Of a stretch of DNA of 64,000 nucleotides, positions 33,378 to 42,639 are shown piece by piece. The stretch spans positions 28,801,325-28,865,324 of the forward strand of contig NC_087071.1 of NCBI RefSeq assembly GCF_963678635.1. The letters are read 5' to 3'. The notes under the pieces were generated by a model. It was not told the DNA's origin. It searched no databases and saw nothing but the letters and a program-made list of their open reading frames with translations. Position 1 is the first letter of the stretch. Every line of letters begins with the position of its first letter. A program made the position numbers and the translations under genes. The DNA is from Symsagittifera roscoffensis. Lineage: Eukaryota; Xenacoelomorpha; Acoela; Convolutidae.

Positions 33378-33859
33378 TCAATTTTTTTGAAAAACAAACC
33401 CCAGCACAAGGTTGAGTTTTGCGGCAGAATCTAGCTTGTTCAGGAACTCTTCAATTTTCTTGTTGATAACTCTGGTGTCTAACTTGGACGTTTGGAAATT
33501 AAATTCCTTATGTCTCCCGTTTTCCATTTCTGAATCCAACAGAAAGCGTTGACAATCACTCAACTCCTCTTCGAGTTTCTCTCCATTCTCTCCTTCCTCC
33601 TCTAATGCTTTGTTCAGGTCAGCCACCGTATCACTAGGTTTCCGTTGTTTAGCCCTTTGTTTTCTTCTCCGATGTTGCCGGGGAGAGAGTTATCATTTGG
33701 GAACTCTTGCTCACAAGAAGAACAAACTGTCGATTGTCTGAATGTTGATGCACAGCTCATCTCTTGCTGATTGTAAATAAAAAACCTACAATCAGGGCAA
33801 ACATAACTCTTTTTTGTTCTTCTCTTTTGATGTCGAGCTGTCTGCTGGCGAGCATGCAT
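33378..33859 (-). pseudogene. Family C (block B): CxxC zinc-ribbon-like start + acidic coiled coil
   Basis: Starts at ATG (33842, or upstream CTG/His-Ala codons). The first frame has a basic start (KRRTKKSYVCPDC), a CPDC pair and a CSSC pair 30 residues apart, then NDNSLP. A one-base frameshift near CTCTCCCCGG (about 33690) leads to the second frame: RRRKQRAKQRKPSDTVADLN, a Glu-rich helix (EEEGENGEKLEEELSDCQ), KLDTRVINKKIEEFLNKLD. This could be a DNA- or RNA-binding adaptor, by inference from Cys pairs, basic patch and coiled coil. It is divergent from Y across the CRE-like array. It is absent from the block-A units. A second copy is at 53.2-54.4 kb. Confidence 0.65.
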
Positions 33860-34335
33860 GTTTCCACAGTCTTTCTACTTCATTTTCTGGTTTCGATTAA
33901 GAGCAGAAAATATCCTAAAACGTGGAACACTTAAACTGGGGATTTAGAAAATTCAAAATTTAATAATTTAAAGTACCAAATAAAAAATTAAAAAAACGTT
34001 TTTCAGCGAGAAAACAAATTGAACATTTGAAGTAAAATTTGATTGACTTTTCTTGATTGGCAAACAAAATAATGATTTACGCCAATATAAGGCGTTTTTG
34101 TACTAACAAGGACGTCATTGCATACACAAGTTTTTTTTAATGGTATTGACGTCATTATTTAAATAGAAGGACATCACCGTCCACGCGAACTTCCTTTTAT
34201 GTTAATGACGTCAATGCAGACTTTCTTGATTCTACTTTTTTTCAAAAAAAAAATTTTTAATCAATCAGAACTCAGTAGTTTCTAGACAAAACTTTTGATG
34301 AAATAGAATTTTTTTAAGTTTTCAATTAAAAACAT
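33860..34335. promoter_or_regulatory. Divergent C/Y promoter with CRE-like TGACGTCA boxes (block B)
   Basis: TGACGTCA at 34147-34154 and 34206-34213, plus GGACGTCA at 34110-34117 and a decayed GGACATCACC at 34169-34178. Flanks repeat too (TTCCTTTTATG before the site at 34206). The boxes lie between the starts of C (-) and Y (+). Block C has the same arrangement at 54630-54710. TGACGTCA is the full palindromic site of CREB/ATF bZIP factors. Use here is inferred. Confidence 0.55.
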
Positions 34336-34807
34336 TTGAATTTCCTCAAAATACTCTACAAGAGAAAACAAAATGTTTTGTGTGGTTTCCTTAATGATGA
34401 AAAAGATGTAGATTCTTACTTTTGTTACAGTTTTTTTGCCGTATTTTTTGTCCAAAGAAGAACTCTCCGACTAAGTATAGACCTGTTCAGGGTATTTTAC
34501 TCAAACAAAAGCTTAGTTTTGACCGGATAATTGAGTATCAAGGCTTCAAATTTAGTGCTGAACTGAACCAGAAAAGAAAATTTTTTTGTTTCTTTTTAGA
34601 GAGTTTCAGTTAATCAAAAAGTGGTATGATGAAAAATCAAAGACGCTTTTTATTACCTACTCGATTCTCAAACTTGTCGAAACTCCGCAGCAAAGTTTTT
34701 TCCCAGTTTTCTTGAAAGGCTTCCAAAGTTCAAACTCTCACAGGATTATTTTGGGTATAAGGCTTCCAGGGAATTGCTTCAAAAAATTCATCATTTTCGA
34801 GCTATAA
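34336..34807 (+). pseudogene. Family Y (block B)
   Basis: Three overlapping frames: NFLKILYKRKQNVLCGFLND, then IIEYQGFKFSAELNQ, then FRELQ/FREFQLIKKWYDEKSKTL-type and KLVETPQQSFFPVFLKGFQS, ending GNCFKKFIIFEL and stop at 34805. It parallels the first two thirds of the Y copy at 20.8-21.6 kb. The hydrophobic C-terminal part is not seen after 34807. Two frameshifts are present. Confidence 0.6.
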
Positions 34808-35285
34808 TTTTTATTTTAATATTTTTCTTTTGTTATCATATTGGCAATTTTTCTCATTTGTATAGCAAGCTAATTATGGTCATTTAATTTTTCAATTTCT
34901 TTTGTGTCTATTTTTACCTTTTTGGAAGATTTAAGTGCTTTTATTATATATACACCACCATAACATAGTCGAACGGTTTTTGATTGGCAACAACAGTGTG
35001 TAAAATTTCCTAAAATGTGACTTTATTTCTGATTGGACATGGGTTTTATCAAACTATTATTTGAGGAAACTGAACTTTGATTGGTTACGACTAGAATCCG
35101 TATCCGGAAAATCTACTCTGATAGCTTAAGACTACCGTCAACTAGCTCCTCTCTCAGCTCTATATCAGTCAAACTGTCTACTCAGTCATTTCTCATTTCA
35201 ACTCATTTTTCAGTATGATCTTCTAGAGTAACATCTTCTTGTTCAGAGTGACAACCTTACGTACTCGGTCAAATTTTTACCAGAA
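34808..35285 (+). promoter_or_regulatory. X upstream region (block B): GATTGG boxes and core block
   Basis: GATTGG at 34982, 35031 and 35079 (spacing 49, 48). The last is within GATTGGTTACGACTAG, the extended motif of the block-A arrays. The core block CTTAAGACTACCGTCAACTA followed by GCTCCTCTCTCAGCTCTATA is at 35124-35163. All boxes point toward X, as in block A, although block A and B proteins have diverged strongly. Confidence 0.6.
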
Positions 35286-35687
35286 ATGACGTTAATAGAG
35301 GTGCTCGAGTCAGTCTCTGGGATTTTCTTGTCTCAGATGGATGTCCCAAATCAAGTGTGGCACATGATCAAAATCATGGGGGGAGACTTCAGTGAACAAT
35401 ACCAGTCGCAGGTTCCCAAGAAGACTCAGCTTGAAACGATTATAATGGTTTCCCATATTGCAGAACAAATTGGTATGAACTATCCAGAGGTTCCTGACTC
35501 TAGATATGTGGCTCAATCTGTAATCGATTTCTTTTTTGCGTGGGAAGAAGAAGGATCTGTGGAGAACCTAATAACAACCGAAGAGGATGAGGGATTGTCT
35601 GAACCAAAGATTCCAGTGAGCGAACCAGCAAGTGAACCAATGGCGATGGTGGCAAGAACAGCTTTGCCCTCCATTGAGAATTTTTAA
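35286..35687 (+). CDS. Family X (copy 3, block B), most intact
   Basis: ATG at 35286, 133 codons open: TLIEVLESVSGIFLSQMDVP, QVWHMIKIMGGDFSEQYQSQ, VSHIAEQIGMNYPEVPDSRY, VAQSVIDFFFAWEEEGSVE, a long acidic/Ser/Pro tail, ARTALPSIENF and TAA. Sister copies run on for TQLLDNSLI before an intron. Here an extra T in a T5 run causes the early stop, so the C-terminus is probably truncated. There is no signal peptide or membrane span. The start is chosen because it follows TTTACCAGAA and matches the homology. The role is unknown. The strong conserved promoter and high copy number suggest an early-expressed accessory protein, by inference. Confidence 0.6.
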   Translation: MTLIEVLESVSGIFLSQMDVPNQVWHMIKIMGGDFSEQYQSQVPKKTQLETIIMVSHIAEQIGMNYPEVPDSRYVAQSVIDFFFAWEEEGSVENLITTEEDEGLSEPKIPVSEPASEPMAMVARTALPSIENF

Positions 35688-36620
35688 AACTCAGCTGCTC
35701 AACAGTTTATTCATTGGTAAAAAATTTGGCTATTGTCTTGTGTTATGTAATTTATTTACTCTGCATTATACTTTTATATTTTAAGAGATAGAAACGAAAA
35801 GATAAAATAAAGTCATAAAACAATAAGGTCACAAAACAATTTTGCATACAAGATAAGAAATGATATTAGTTTTGCAATTTGCAAAACATTTCATATCGTT
35901 TTTTTTACTCCCTTGTTGTTTATTTTTTTTATCTTGTTTAACTTTTTTAACATCTTGTTAAAACGTTTCACAAATTCCTTTGCATAAATCTAGTAAGTTT
36001 AAATTATTTTGGCATCTCCCAAAGTTTTTCAAAACCTTTTTAGCAGACTTGTGAAAGATATTAGAAAAATTTTTGCAATTGAAAAAAAAATCTTTGAATT
36101 TTTTTGCACTTTAGAAAATATGAAACAAGTTTTTCTTGATCTTCTGATTATCAAAATTTTTTAAGTTTCTTTCATTCTAAACTTGATCATTAGAAAAACT
36201 AAATTTCCGCATTTGTGTTCATCCAAAAAATCAGAGAAACAATGTTTTAAGTTGGGGAATAGCACTCAAAGACAACAATATCAAAACGTTTTAGCAAAAT
36301 TTTAGTTAGTTTTTTACAACAAAAAATTTTGCGTTTTCCGCATATGCTTAAAAAAATAGAAGTTAGATTTTTGCTTTTGTTTTTGGGGAAACCACAAAAA
36401 ATTTGCATCTTAAATAAAAATATTGTAAAAAAAATTTGCATTATTGTCAAAATTTCAGAACAATTTTTGCGTCTCGCAAAATACTTTTAACATACGTGTC
36501 GAGAAAATCAAGTCAAATTTTGCATCTTGAAAAAAAAATTGGAGTTGAATTTATAACACGTGTTGAGAATTGCATTATTCTTTTTGTTGAACAAATATTT
36601 AACCTGATACAAAAATTATT
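35688..36620. repeat. Decayed minisatellite-like, very A+T-rich spacer
   Basis: Contains scattered GCAAAA..TTTCA..TTTTTTTTA-type words (for example TTGCAAAACATTTCATATCG at about 35878, TTTTTTAACATCTTGTTAAA at about 35942). It occupies the same slot (between X and Z) as the 29-31 bp minisatellites of block A. Regular periodicity is no longer visible. No gene is supported. Confidence 0.4.
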
Positions 36621-37099
36621 TTGACAAAATTTTATTAATATAAAAATTCATTTCTTAGTACAAAAGCAGACACAATCACTATTTTCCAATCCATAATCAT
36701 CAATGAAAAAAAATTCCTTAAACCAGACTCATACGTTGAATTTTTCTGATTTCTGAATTTTCTGAGTTTTGAATTTTCTGACAAATTTCCAAAAAATTTA
36801 TCCAACAGTCTGGGTAGACACAAGCTTCTGGGCAGAGTTCAGATTATGTCTTTTGTTTTTTTTTCGCAGCAGGTGTTTCTTTGCAACACTGGGTACTTTT
36901 TCCGGTTTTCTACATTTGGCTCAATTCAATTGATTGAAAACTTCATTTCTTGATGAAATAATTTTGGAAAAAATCTGTATTTCTACGATATATAAATACA
37001 GTCAAAAATTTGGCAAGTAAAAAGTATGTTTATTCAATCTTTGCAAATTTTGATTGAGCAAGACTTAGCAAGACATACTTAGAAATCTTGAGTAACAAG
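36621..37099. other. Z upstream region (block B)
   Basis: GATTGAAAACTTCATTTCTT at about 36932 matches the reverse complement of the Z upstream region in block A (about 18960) and the forward sequence near 61835. No independent gene is seen. Confidence 0.35.
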
Positions 37100-37908
37100 A
37101 ATTTTTCAAAAAAAAATACTGAGACAGAGATAAAAAGATGTTTCGCGTTGTAATCCGAATAAAAAGTTGGTTATTCTTGACACATAGCAGATGCCATCGC
37201 CGAATTTTAGTTGAAAATGATTTTGATCTACATTGAATTGCTTGTATAGTAGTTCTAGCATCTACGCATATTTGGGTAATCACCAACTCACATTTCCATA
37301 TAAGGTTAAAAAACCTATTTTTGGAATGTACAATGAGTCATCGACATTTCCTACTTTTTATCAATTATCTCTTACTGATCAGTCGGCTCTGAGTCTCAAA
37401 TCGAAATTGTAGTCACGGAAAGATATCATTCCCTAGTATAATGAAATTGCTTAACTTCATAAAAATGAATTGGGAGGTTTCTTGGTCCTAAAAACCCTAC
37501 AAATTGGAAAAAATTACTTTGATCATTGCTTCCAATTGCTGAAGAAAAAAAAATCGGAACCAATCGAAGAATCTCAGCAAATCTATTTGGGTTTAAAATA
37601 AGTAGAATAGTTATGAGCAATACGGAATAATGTTATTCACGATGGTGAAAAACTTGGACTCGCTCCTATATTAGAACCCTATTCTGACAAAGACTCAACC
37701 ATGGAGCAGGAACTTGCAAATTTCCATGCGATGTTTGATATAGCACCTTACAAGAAGAGGAGGGTGTGTGCACAATCAAGAAGTGAAGTGGAAACAAGCC
37801 ATCCTAAAATCAGATTCGACTTTTCACTTCAAAGGAGAACTTTGCTTCAAAGGAAACAAGCCATCCTAAAATCAGATTCGACTGTTCACTTCAAACGAGA
37901 ACTTTGAG
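37100..37908 (+). pseudogene. Family Z (copy 3, block B)
   Basis: Frames in pieces: a TYNDSST/MYNESSTFPTFYQL-like block at about 37320-37365, ESQQIYLG at 37575-37600, NNVIHDGEKLGLAPIL at about 37628-37675, DKDSTMEQELANFHAM at about 37690-37733, then a basic tail. The tail contains a 62-bp tandem duplication (37791-37852 and 37853-37908; ATCCTAAAATCAGATTCGAC twice) ending VHFKREL and stop. It matches 18017-18712 on the other strand. Confidence 0.6.
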
Positions 37909-38620
37909 CATTACATCTCAACTATATTTTGAGAGAATTGAAAAAACTCGTCCAAGTCTTGGGAGACTTTCATTTTGAGAACTGCCATGTCCAATACTTT
38001 GATAAGTGATGTTCTTGTAGTCAAGTAATTGAAATATTCATCTCATTGAAACATTGCTTATATGTTTTTTGATCTGAGCAGTATGAGTTAGAACATTGAT
38101 TTTTGCAAAAATTTTGCTTTGAAGCTTCAAAAAAAATTTGGTTTTTTTTCACATCAATTTACAAGTAAAAGCCCAGCATCTTTTGCTAACAGTTTTGGAG
38201 TCTCAAATTTCACCAAATTGCAAGATTTGGATACAAAATCACAAATTTCTCAACTAGGGTGGACTTTGCATAAAAGAAGAAGTTAAGTTTTATAAGTCAT
38301 GGTTCTGATATTTAAAAAAAGATCTTATAGAACATCGTAGTAAAGAAAACATTCAAAAGTTTCACTTAGAAAAAGAGGAGTGAGATAGAAGGTTGATTTT
38401 ATTCCTTTGTTTTTGTCTTATGTAGAAGCATTCAACAAAACTTGTAACAAATTTGCGGAAAGCACAGATGAAAATGAACAATCAGAGAGTGAATGAAATT
38501 TTTGGAAGTTTCAAATTGAGTAGGCATAACTTTTATTTAAACATAAAAAGAAAAAACTACTTTGTACCTGTACTGATCAGGACCCAAAAACAAATTTAAA
38601 AGAAACAGACCAAAAATTTC
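37909..38620. other. Spacer between Z and V
   Basis: Partly alignable with 62760-63800 in block C (for example GATCTTATAGAACATCGTAG vs GATCCTATAGAATATCGTGG). Short coding-looking pieces such as AFNKTCNKFAESTDENEQSE at about 38428-38495 are present without a full frame. Confidence 0.35.
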
Positions 38621-38890
38621 ATTTTGGTGGTCTAATTGGAAAAATAATTCCTGTTTGAATTATTTATTTTTTGATTGGAGGTGTAGCAATTACCCATTTT
38701 GTCATGCAAAGGTTCTCCACTGTGCAGAGAGAAACGCATTTGCAAATGGAAAATGGACTTGAAATTTTTTAACAAATTGTAAATCCTATGGTTTATTTTG
38801 TACTATTTTGTGTTTTGAAGTTTTCAACAATAATAATTATCACTTTTTTCAATTCAAAGTTGAGATAGAAGATGAATGATACAAGTAATT
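38621..38890 (+). pseudogene. Family V fragment (block B), unknown
   Basis: Block GGVAITHFVMQRFSTVQRE (from 38677) aligns with GGGRATTHFVMPKFITVQKE at the right edge of the window (about 63895). In block C the frame is open from an ATG at 63813. Further residues are lost in stops. It lies just upstream of the packaging ATPase and could be its N-terminal region or a separate small gene. I do not recognise it. Confidence 0.4.
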
Positions 38891-38894
38891 GAAG

Positions 38895-39260
38895 TTAGGA
38901 AAGTTTGTTTTTGAAGAGGAGAATCATGAACCAAAACCATGATAGATTTTTAAAAGTTTTTCGGTGCCAACTTTTTGTCACAGTTTCAATATTAGCATGT
39001 GATTTTGTTCGGATATTGTTATCGACTACATGAGAAGAAAAAACATTTTGGGTAGCATCTTTATCAAATACAGTCAGTTAGGAGAGTTTGTTTTTGAAGA
39101 GGAGAATCATGAACCAAAACCATGATAGATTTTTTAAAGTTTTTCGGTGCCAACTTCTTGTCACAGTTTCAATATTAGCATGTGATTTTGTTCGGATATT
39201 GTTATCCATTACTTGAGAAGAAAAAACATTTTGGGTAGCAAATTTATCAAATACAGTCGG
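38895..39260. repeat. 183-bp tandem duplication
   Basis: 38895-39077 and 39078-39260 differ at only about ten positions. Both begin TTAGGA(A/G)AGTTTGTTTTTG and contain AACCAAAACCATGATAGATT and CATTTTGGGTAGCA. The duplication is recent. It lies between V and the ATPase. Confidence 0.85.
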
Positions 39261-39299
39261 ACACATTTTATTTTCTCCAAAGCTCTGAAAAAAATAACT

Positions 39300-40155
39300 T
39301 CTACCAAAGACTAATTTTTCATTTCGCTATTTGATCCAAGTGGATTTGGAAAACTGCATCTCAGTTTTGATTGGTTAAAAACTGCTACATTTCCAACCAA
39401 TTTCGACAAAAAGCTTTCAATTTTATCAACATTATCCACCTCTTTGGGACGAATGCGAAAAAATACCTTAAATATTTCTAGGAGTTGGCTTTAAACTAAT
39501 TGGAAACCTTCCCAATATTGGAAGAAAGTACCTGTTCATATACGTTGAATCGGTTGAAGAAACTTCAATTTCTAAGCAGTTTGTAAAAGTGCTTACTACT
39601 GGAAGTCACAGGGGACTGGATACAACATAACTTCAGCATAATTTATTTCATCAAAGCAAATTGGGAAGAGATGTAGAGTTTGAGAATAGACAAATTGTTT
39701 TGTTCAAATCACCGAGAGATGTTTTACAAATCACTACATTAAGTCAACGATTAGGCCTAGGATCTCGAAGAAAAGACTGGTAGCAAGATGCAACATCTAT
39801 TCCTTATAGTCAGTTACTCACTGAAATAATTCCAAAAACAGTTCACTTGCTAAGATATTGCACAAACACCGGTTCAGTTCCATCAAAGCTTCTTTTACCA
39901 GCAGAAACAGAAACAAAATTTTCAGACGATCAGCATACAATACGTCTCTGTACTCTCGTTTTTCGAACAAGTCCTAAGAACTACAAAACAATTCATTCTC
40001 CATCGTCCAAAAAATTTAATTCAATTCTTCACCGAATGTCTAATAAATTTGCGACGAGACGAGACTACAGGATCATCAATCATCAAAAAATTTACGTAGT
40101 AAAATTTCGAAGAGAAATATCAGAACTTTCACGAAGAAGAACTTCACTGCATTAA
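39300..40155 (+). pseudogene. Polinton FtsK/HerA-type packaging ATPase, degenerate
   Basis: A P-loop remnant, FDPSGFGKLH (39330-39359), stands where G-x4-GK(S/T) would be, so the key Ser/Thr is lost. It is followed by FYQHYPPLWDECEKIP (about 39424), GVGFKLIGNLPNIG (about 39485), KYLFIYVESVEETS in the Walker B place (acidic pair replaced by VE), GSHRGLDTT, QHNLFHQSKLGRDVEF, LFKSPRDVLQITTLSQRLGL, LLRYCTNTGSVPSKLLLP, and a basic end, stop at 40153. This is the conserved signature of the ATPase that would pump Polinton DNA into capsids. Stops are at IP*, TT*, DW* and frameshifts at two places. Inactive. Confidence 0.8.
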
Positions 40156-41010
40156 TCGAGAACGCTTTTAATCTCACCCAAAGGTTAACAATTATTGTCA
40201 CTTTTCACACCTTTTGTCATTAAAATATTGACACAGTATGGACCAATTTGTTTAGAATATTTACTAAATTTATCATCCAAAAAGTAAGCTTCCAAAAAAA
40301 AATAAAAACTCAGAGAACAAAAGCAACATAAAGAGGAGATCGTACGAAAAGGTTTTGATTCTATTCACAATGCTGAAAAACGAGGTTCAAAACGAGTAAC
40401 AAGAAGCATCATTTTGATTTAGTTTTGAGTTCTCCTATAAATGAACTCACTCAGTCAGAAAACATGATGTTAGATAGTTAAGACACAAAATAATCTATTG
40501 TAGACTTTATGAGTGCACTGAAGCAAAAAAATATCAGTTTCCCAGATACTTACTTTACCATTTTGAAGCAGCTCAAACTCCGACTAAACTTGTTATCAAC
40601 GAAAAACAGAGGATTTTGGATCCCTTTCAAACTCAGAAAAAGTAAGTCTGAACAGGTTGAATTCTAGGGGTAGAGCTGCAAAAATTGAGTACAGCTAGCC
40701 GTTTGCAAAAAAGAAGAATGAAAAATGTTCAAAAACCAAGACATCGTTTACAAAAGTTGGCCCTCCAGTCAAACGTTTTCGAAAACTTCAGGCGTTTTTG
40801 TAAATATATCAATTAAATTTGGTGTTTGACTTGGCGCAATAGTATTTATTGGTTGCTGTTGATGTTTATTGGTTGCTGTTGCTCTTCGCAATTTATCAGA
40901 GTTCAAACAAGGAAAACAAAATAAGCCAAAGAGACTTTGTAAGCTTTCAAAAAAAAAATGAGTTCTTGAAAAACAAACGTGAAAAATTTTGTGTTGATAA
41001 ATGAGTATAA
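40156..41010 (+). other. Late-region spacer with possible decayed ORF
   Basis: Short open pieces (for example LKQLKLRLNLLSTKNRGFWI at about 40560-40622; SFTKVGPPVKRFRKLQ at about 40748-40795) suggest one lost gene, possibly the protease expected in Polintons. No catalytic motif is visible, so no call is made. A small direct repeat TTTATTGGTTGCTGTTG occurs at about 40845 and 40865. Confidence 0.3.
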
Positions 41011-41013
41011 TAT

Positions 41014-41430
41014 GTGAGCATTTTCAAAATCTTTTGGAAAGAGAAACACATTGAAGTTTACTCAGCGATGAGTCAACCAAAAGCTGCATTTGCGGAGAGA
41101 AAATGCATTCGCATTAATAGATCATTTGGGAAAGCTGCATTCGCATTATTAGATCATTTGGGAAATCAATTAGACTTGTTTAAAAAACTGATTTACTCTC
41201 AATTCTGTAGAATACACCTCTAACATGGTATAAGAAATCAAAAATCAAAATTGGAGATAGATTGAGAATTTCAAAGAATGATATTCTTTTTCGAATTGGT
41301 TACAAACCACAATTTACAAATAAATTTTTTTGAAACTTTGTCAAAATCTACAAAAAAAACTTCCTACATACATCATCTGGGAAATTTTTCTGAAAAACTG
41401 CTGAGAAATTGTTCATTTTAAAGTAAAATC
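41014..41430 (+). pseudogene. Polinton retroviral-type integrase, C-terminal half
   Basis: IEVYSAMSQPKAAFAERKC (41050-41108) is the end of the integrase core, including the catalytic-Glu helix with KAAFAER. A 35-bp tandem duplication (ATTAATAGATCATTTGGGAA twice, about 41113-41162) breaks the frame. Then TPLTWYKKSKIKIGDRLRIS and FRIGYKPQFTNKFF (41214-41335) form the SH3-like C-terminal domain. The first half with the DD residues is not found upstream. In intact elements this enzyme integrates the transposon. This copy is truncated and frameshifted. Confidence 0.75.
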
Positions 41431-41559
41431 CTTTTTTTTATACGAGAAAATTTCATCAATCCGTTGTCATGAATTTTTGTACTTTTGAGCTAGTTTGTAA
41501 CGCTTCTTATAATTATTACAGGTTAATAGTCTTAGTTCTTTTACAAATTGTTTACCCGA

Positions 41560-42245
41560 ACAAATGCAATTAAAAGAAGAATGGATGGTTGCTATTTCAG
41601 GAATATCATACCTTTCTTTCTACCAAAATTTTGCTGATGGAATGTAATCATTCCTAGATGGCAGAGAAAAGTCTGAGGAGAAAAGAAAATTTGAACCAGT
41701 GCATAATATACCAGGGTTGTATCCAAGTTTTGTTGATATAGCAAAAGTCATGAACAACAAAATTTTTTGAACGTATAAAAGCTCAACAATTTTAAAATAA
41801 CGGAGTACATGTAACAATAGATACAATTACACAAAACATAGCCGTTAGTTTACCTGAAAATCAATCAGTGCTTATGATTCATAGTTCTGATTTGAGTCAT
41901 AATCTTGGTTGTGACTTAGAATGAAATCAAATAAAGGCTATAATGGGTTGAGAAGGACTGCATTATCCTTTTTTCTTAAGAAGGTAAAAGAATGCATTCT
42001 TTGATGATAAATAGTGATATTATACCATATAACATAGTCGTTGATACAGTTTTATTCCATTCATCTCCAAAGTAAAAGGTGGAGATGTAAATTCTACAGG
42101 ACAGTCAATGAATTATCAGGTCTCAACAAAGCTTTAGTTTGAAAAACATTTTCCATATTATCAAGATAAAAATAAAAGAATTCCTTTTGTGTCCGTAGGA
42201 ATTACACGAACTGTTCTCTTCTTACGCAAGTTTTCGAATAATCAA
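41560..42245 (+). pseudogene. Polinton minor capsid (penton)-like protein, degenerate
   Basis: Starts near MQLKEEWMVAISGISYLSFY (ATG at 41564), then NIPGLYPSFVDIAKVMNNKI (41708-41767). In another frame: VTIDTITQNIAVSLPENQSV, MIHSSDLSHNLGCDLE (41875-41922), YNIVVDTVLFHSSPK, GGDVNSTGQSMNYQV (42080-42122), FEKHFPYYQDKNKRIPFVSV, TRTVLFLRKF. The order of a W-x-V-ALxxI start, an LPPG-like/SSDL block and an IPF-x2-G-x-TR end is the pattern of the Polinton penton protein as I know it. It is upstream of a small basic protein and the MCP, as expected for a virion gene cluster. There are at least five stops or frameshifts. Confidence 0.55.
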
Positions 42246-42625
42246 ATTTGAATAAACCTTCATACAAAAAGATTGCTCAAAATTCGGCAATTTTCCCCAT
42301 TTTTTGATGATATGCAAGAGAACGTGGAAAAAGTCTTGGTACTCTTGCTCAAACTCTTGGGATAACTGCAAAACCCCTTCTTAAAAACGGTTAGTCCAGC
42401 TGCAAAAAAAATTGGAGCAGATTTGTTTGAAATCGCTGCTCTAGAGATGGGGCAGTTGTTAGTGTACGCAAAAAACTCAAAACTTTTGCTAAGGATATGG
42501 GGACAAAAACAGACGGAAACAATTGGGAGTTGGAAAAAAGACATTCAAGCGTAGAACTAGTAAAACCATTTTTCGAAAAAAAGGTCGAAAACCACCGGCT
42601 GACGCAAAGCCATTTTTGACAAAAT
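42246..42625 (+). pseudogene. Small Ala/Lys-rich virion-associated protein (pVI-like candidate)
   Basis: In alternating frames: KSLGTLAQTLGITAKPLLK, PAAKKIGADLFEIAALEMGQ, then KLKTFAKDMGTKT, a basic stretch, and PADAKPFLTK before a stop. An Ala/Lys-rich amphipathic protein with a GADLxEIAAxE helix and a basic tail is a recurrent gene next to the MCP in Polintons. Comparison to adenovirus pVI-like membrane-active proteins is a published idea and only tentative here. Frameshifts occur after LK and at QL. Confidence 0.55.
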
Positions 42626-42639
42626 AAACTGATTATAAA

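Noticed and set aside
39078-39266. Reverse ORF in the 183-bp duplication
   Set aside because: Not open in the sister copy; no homology.
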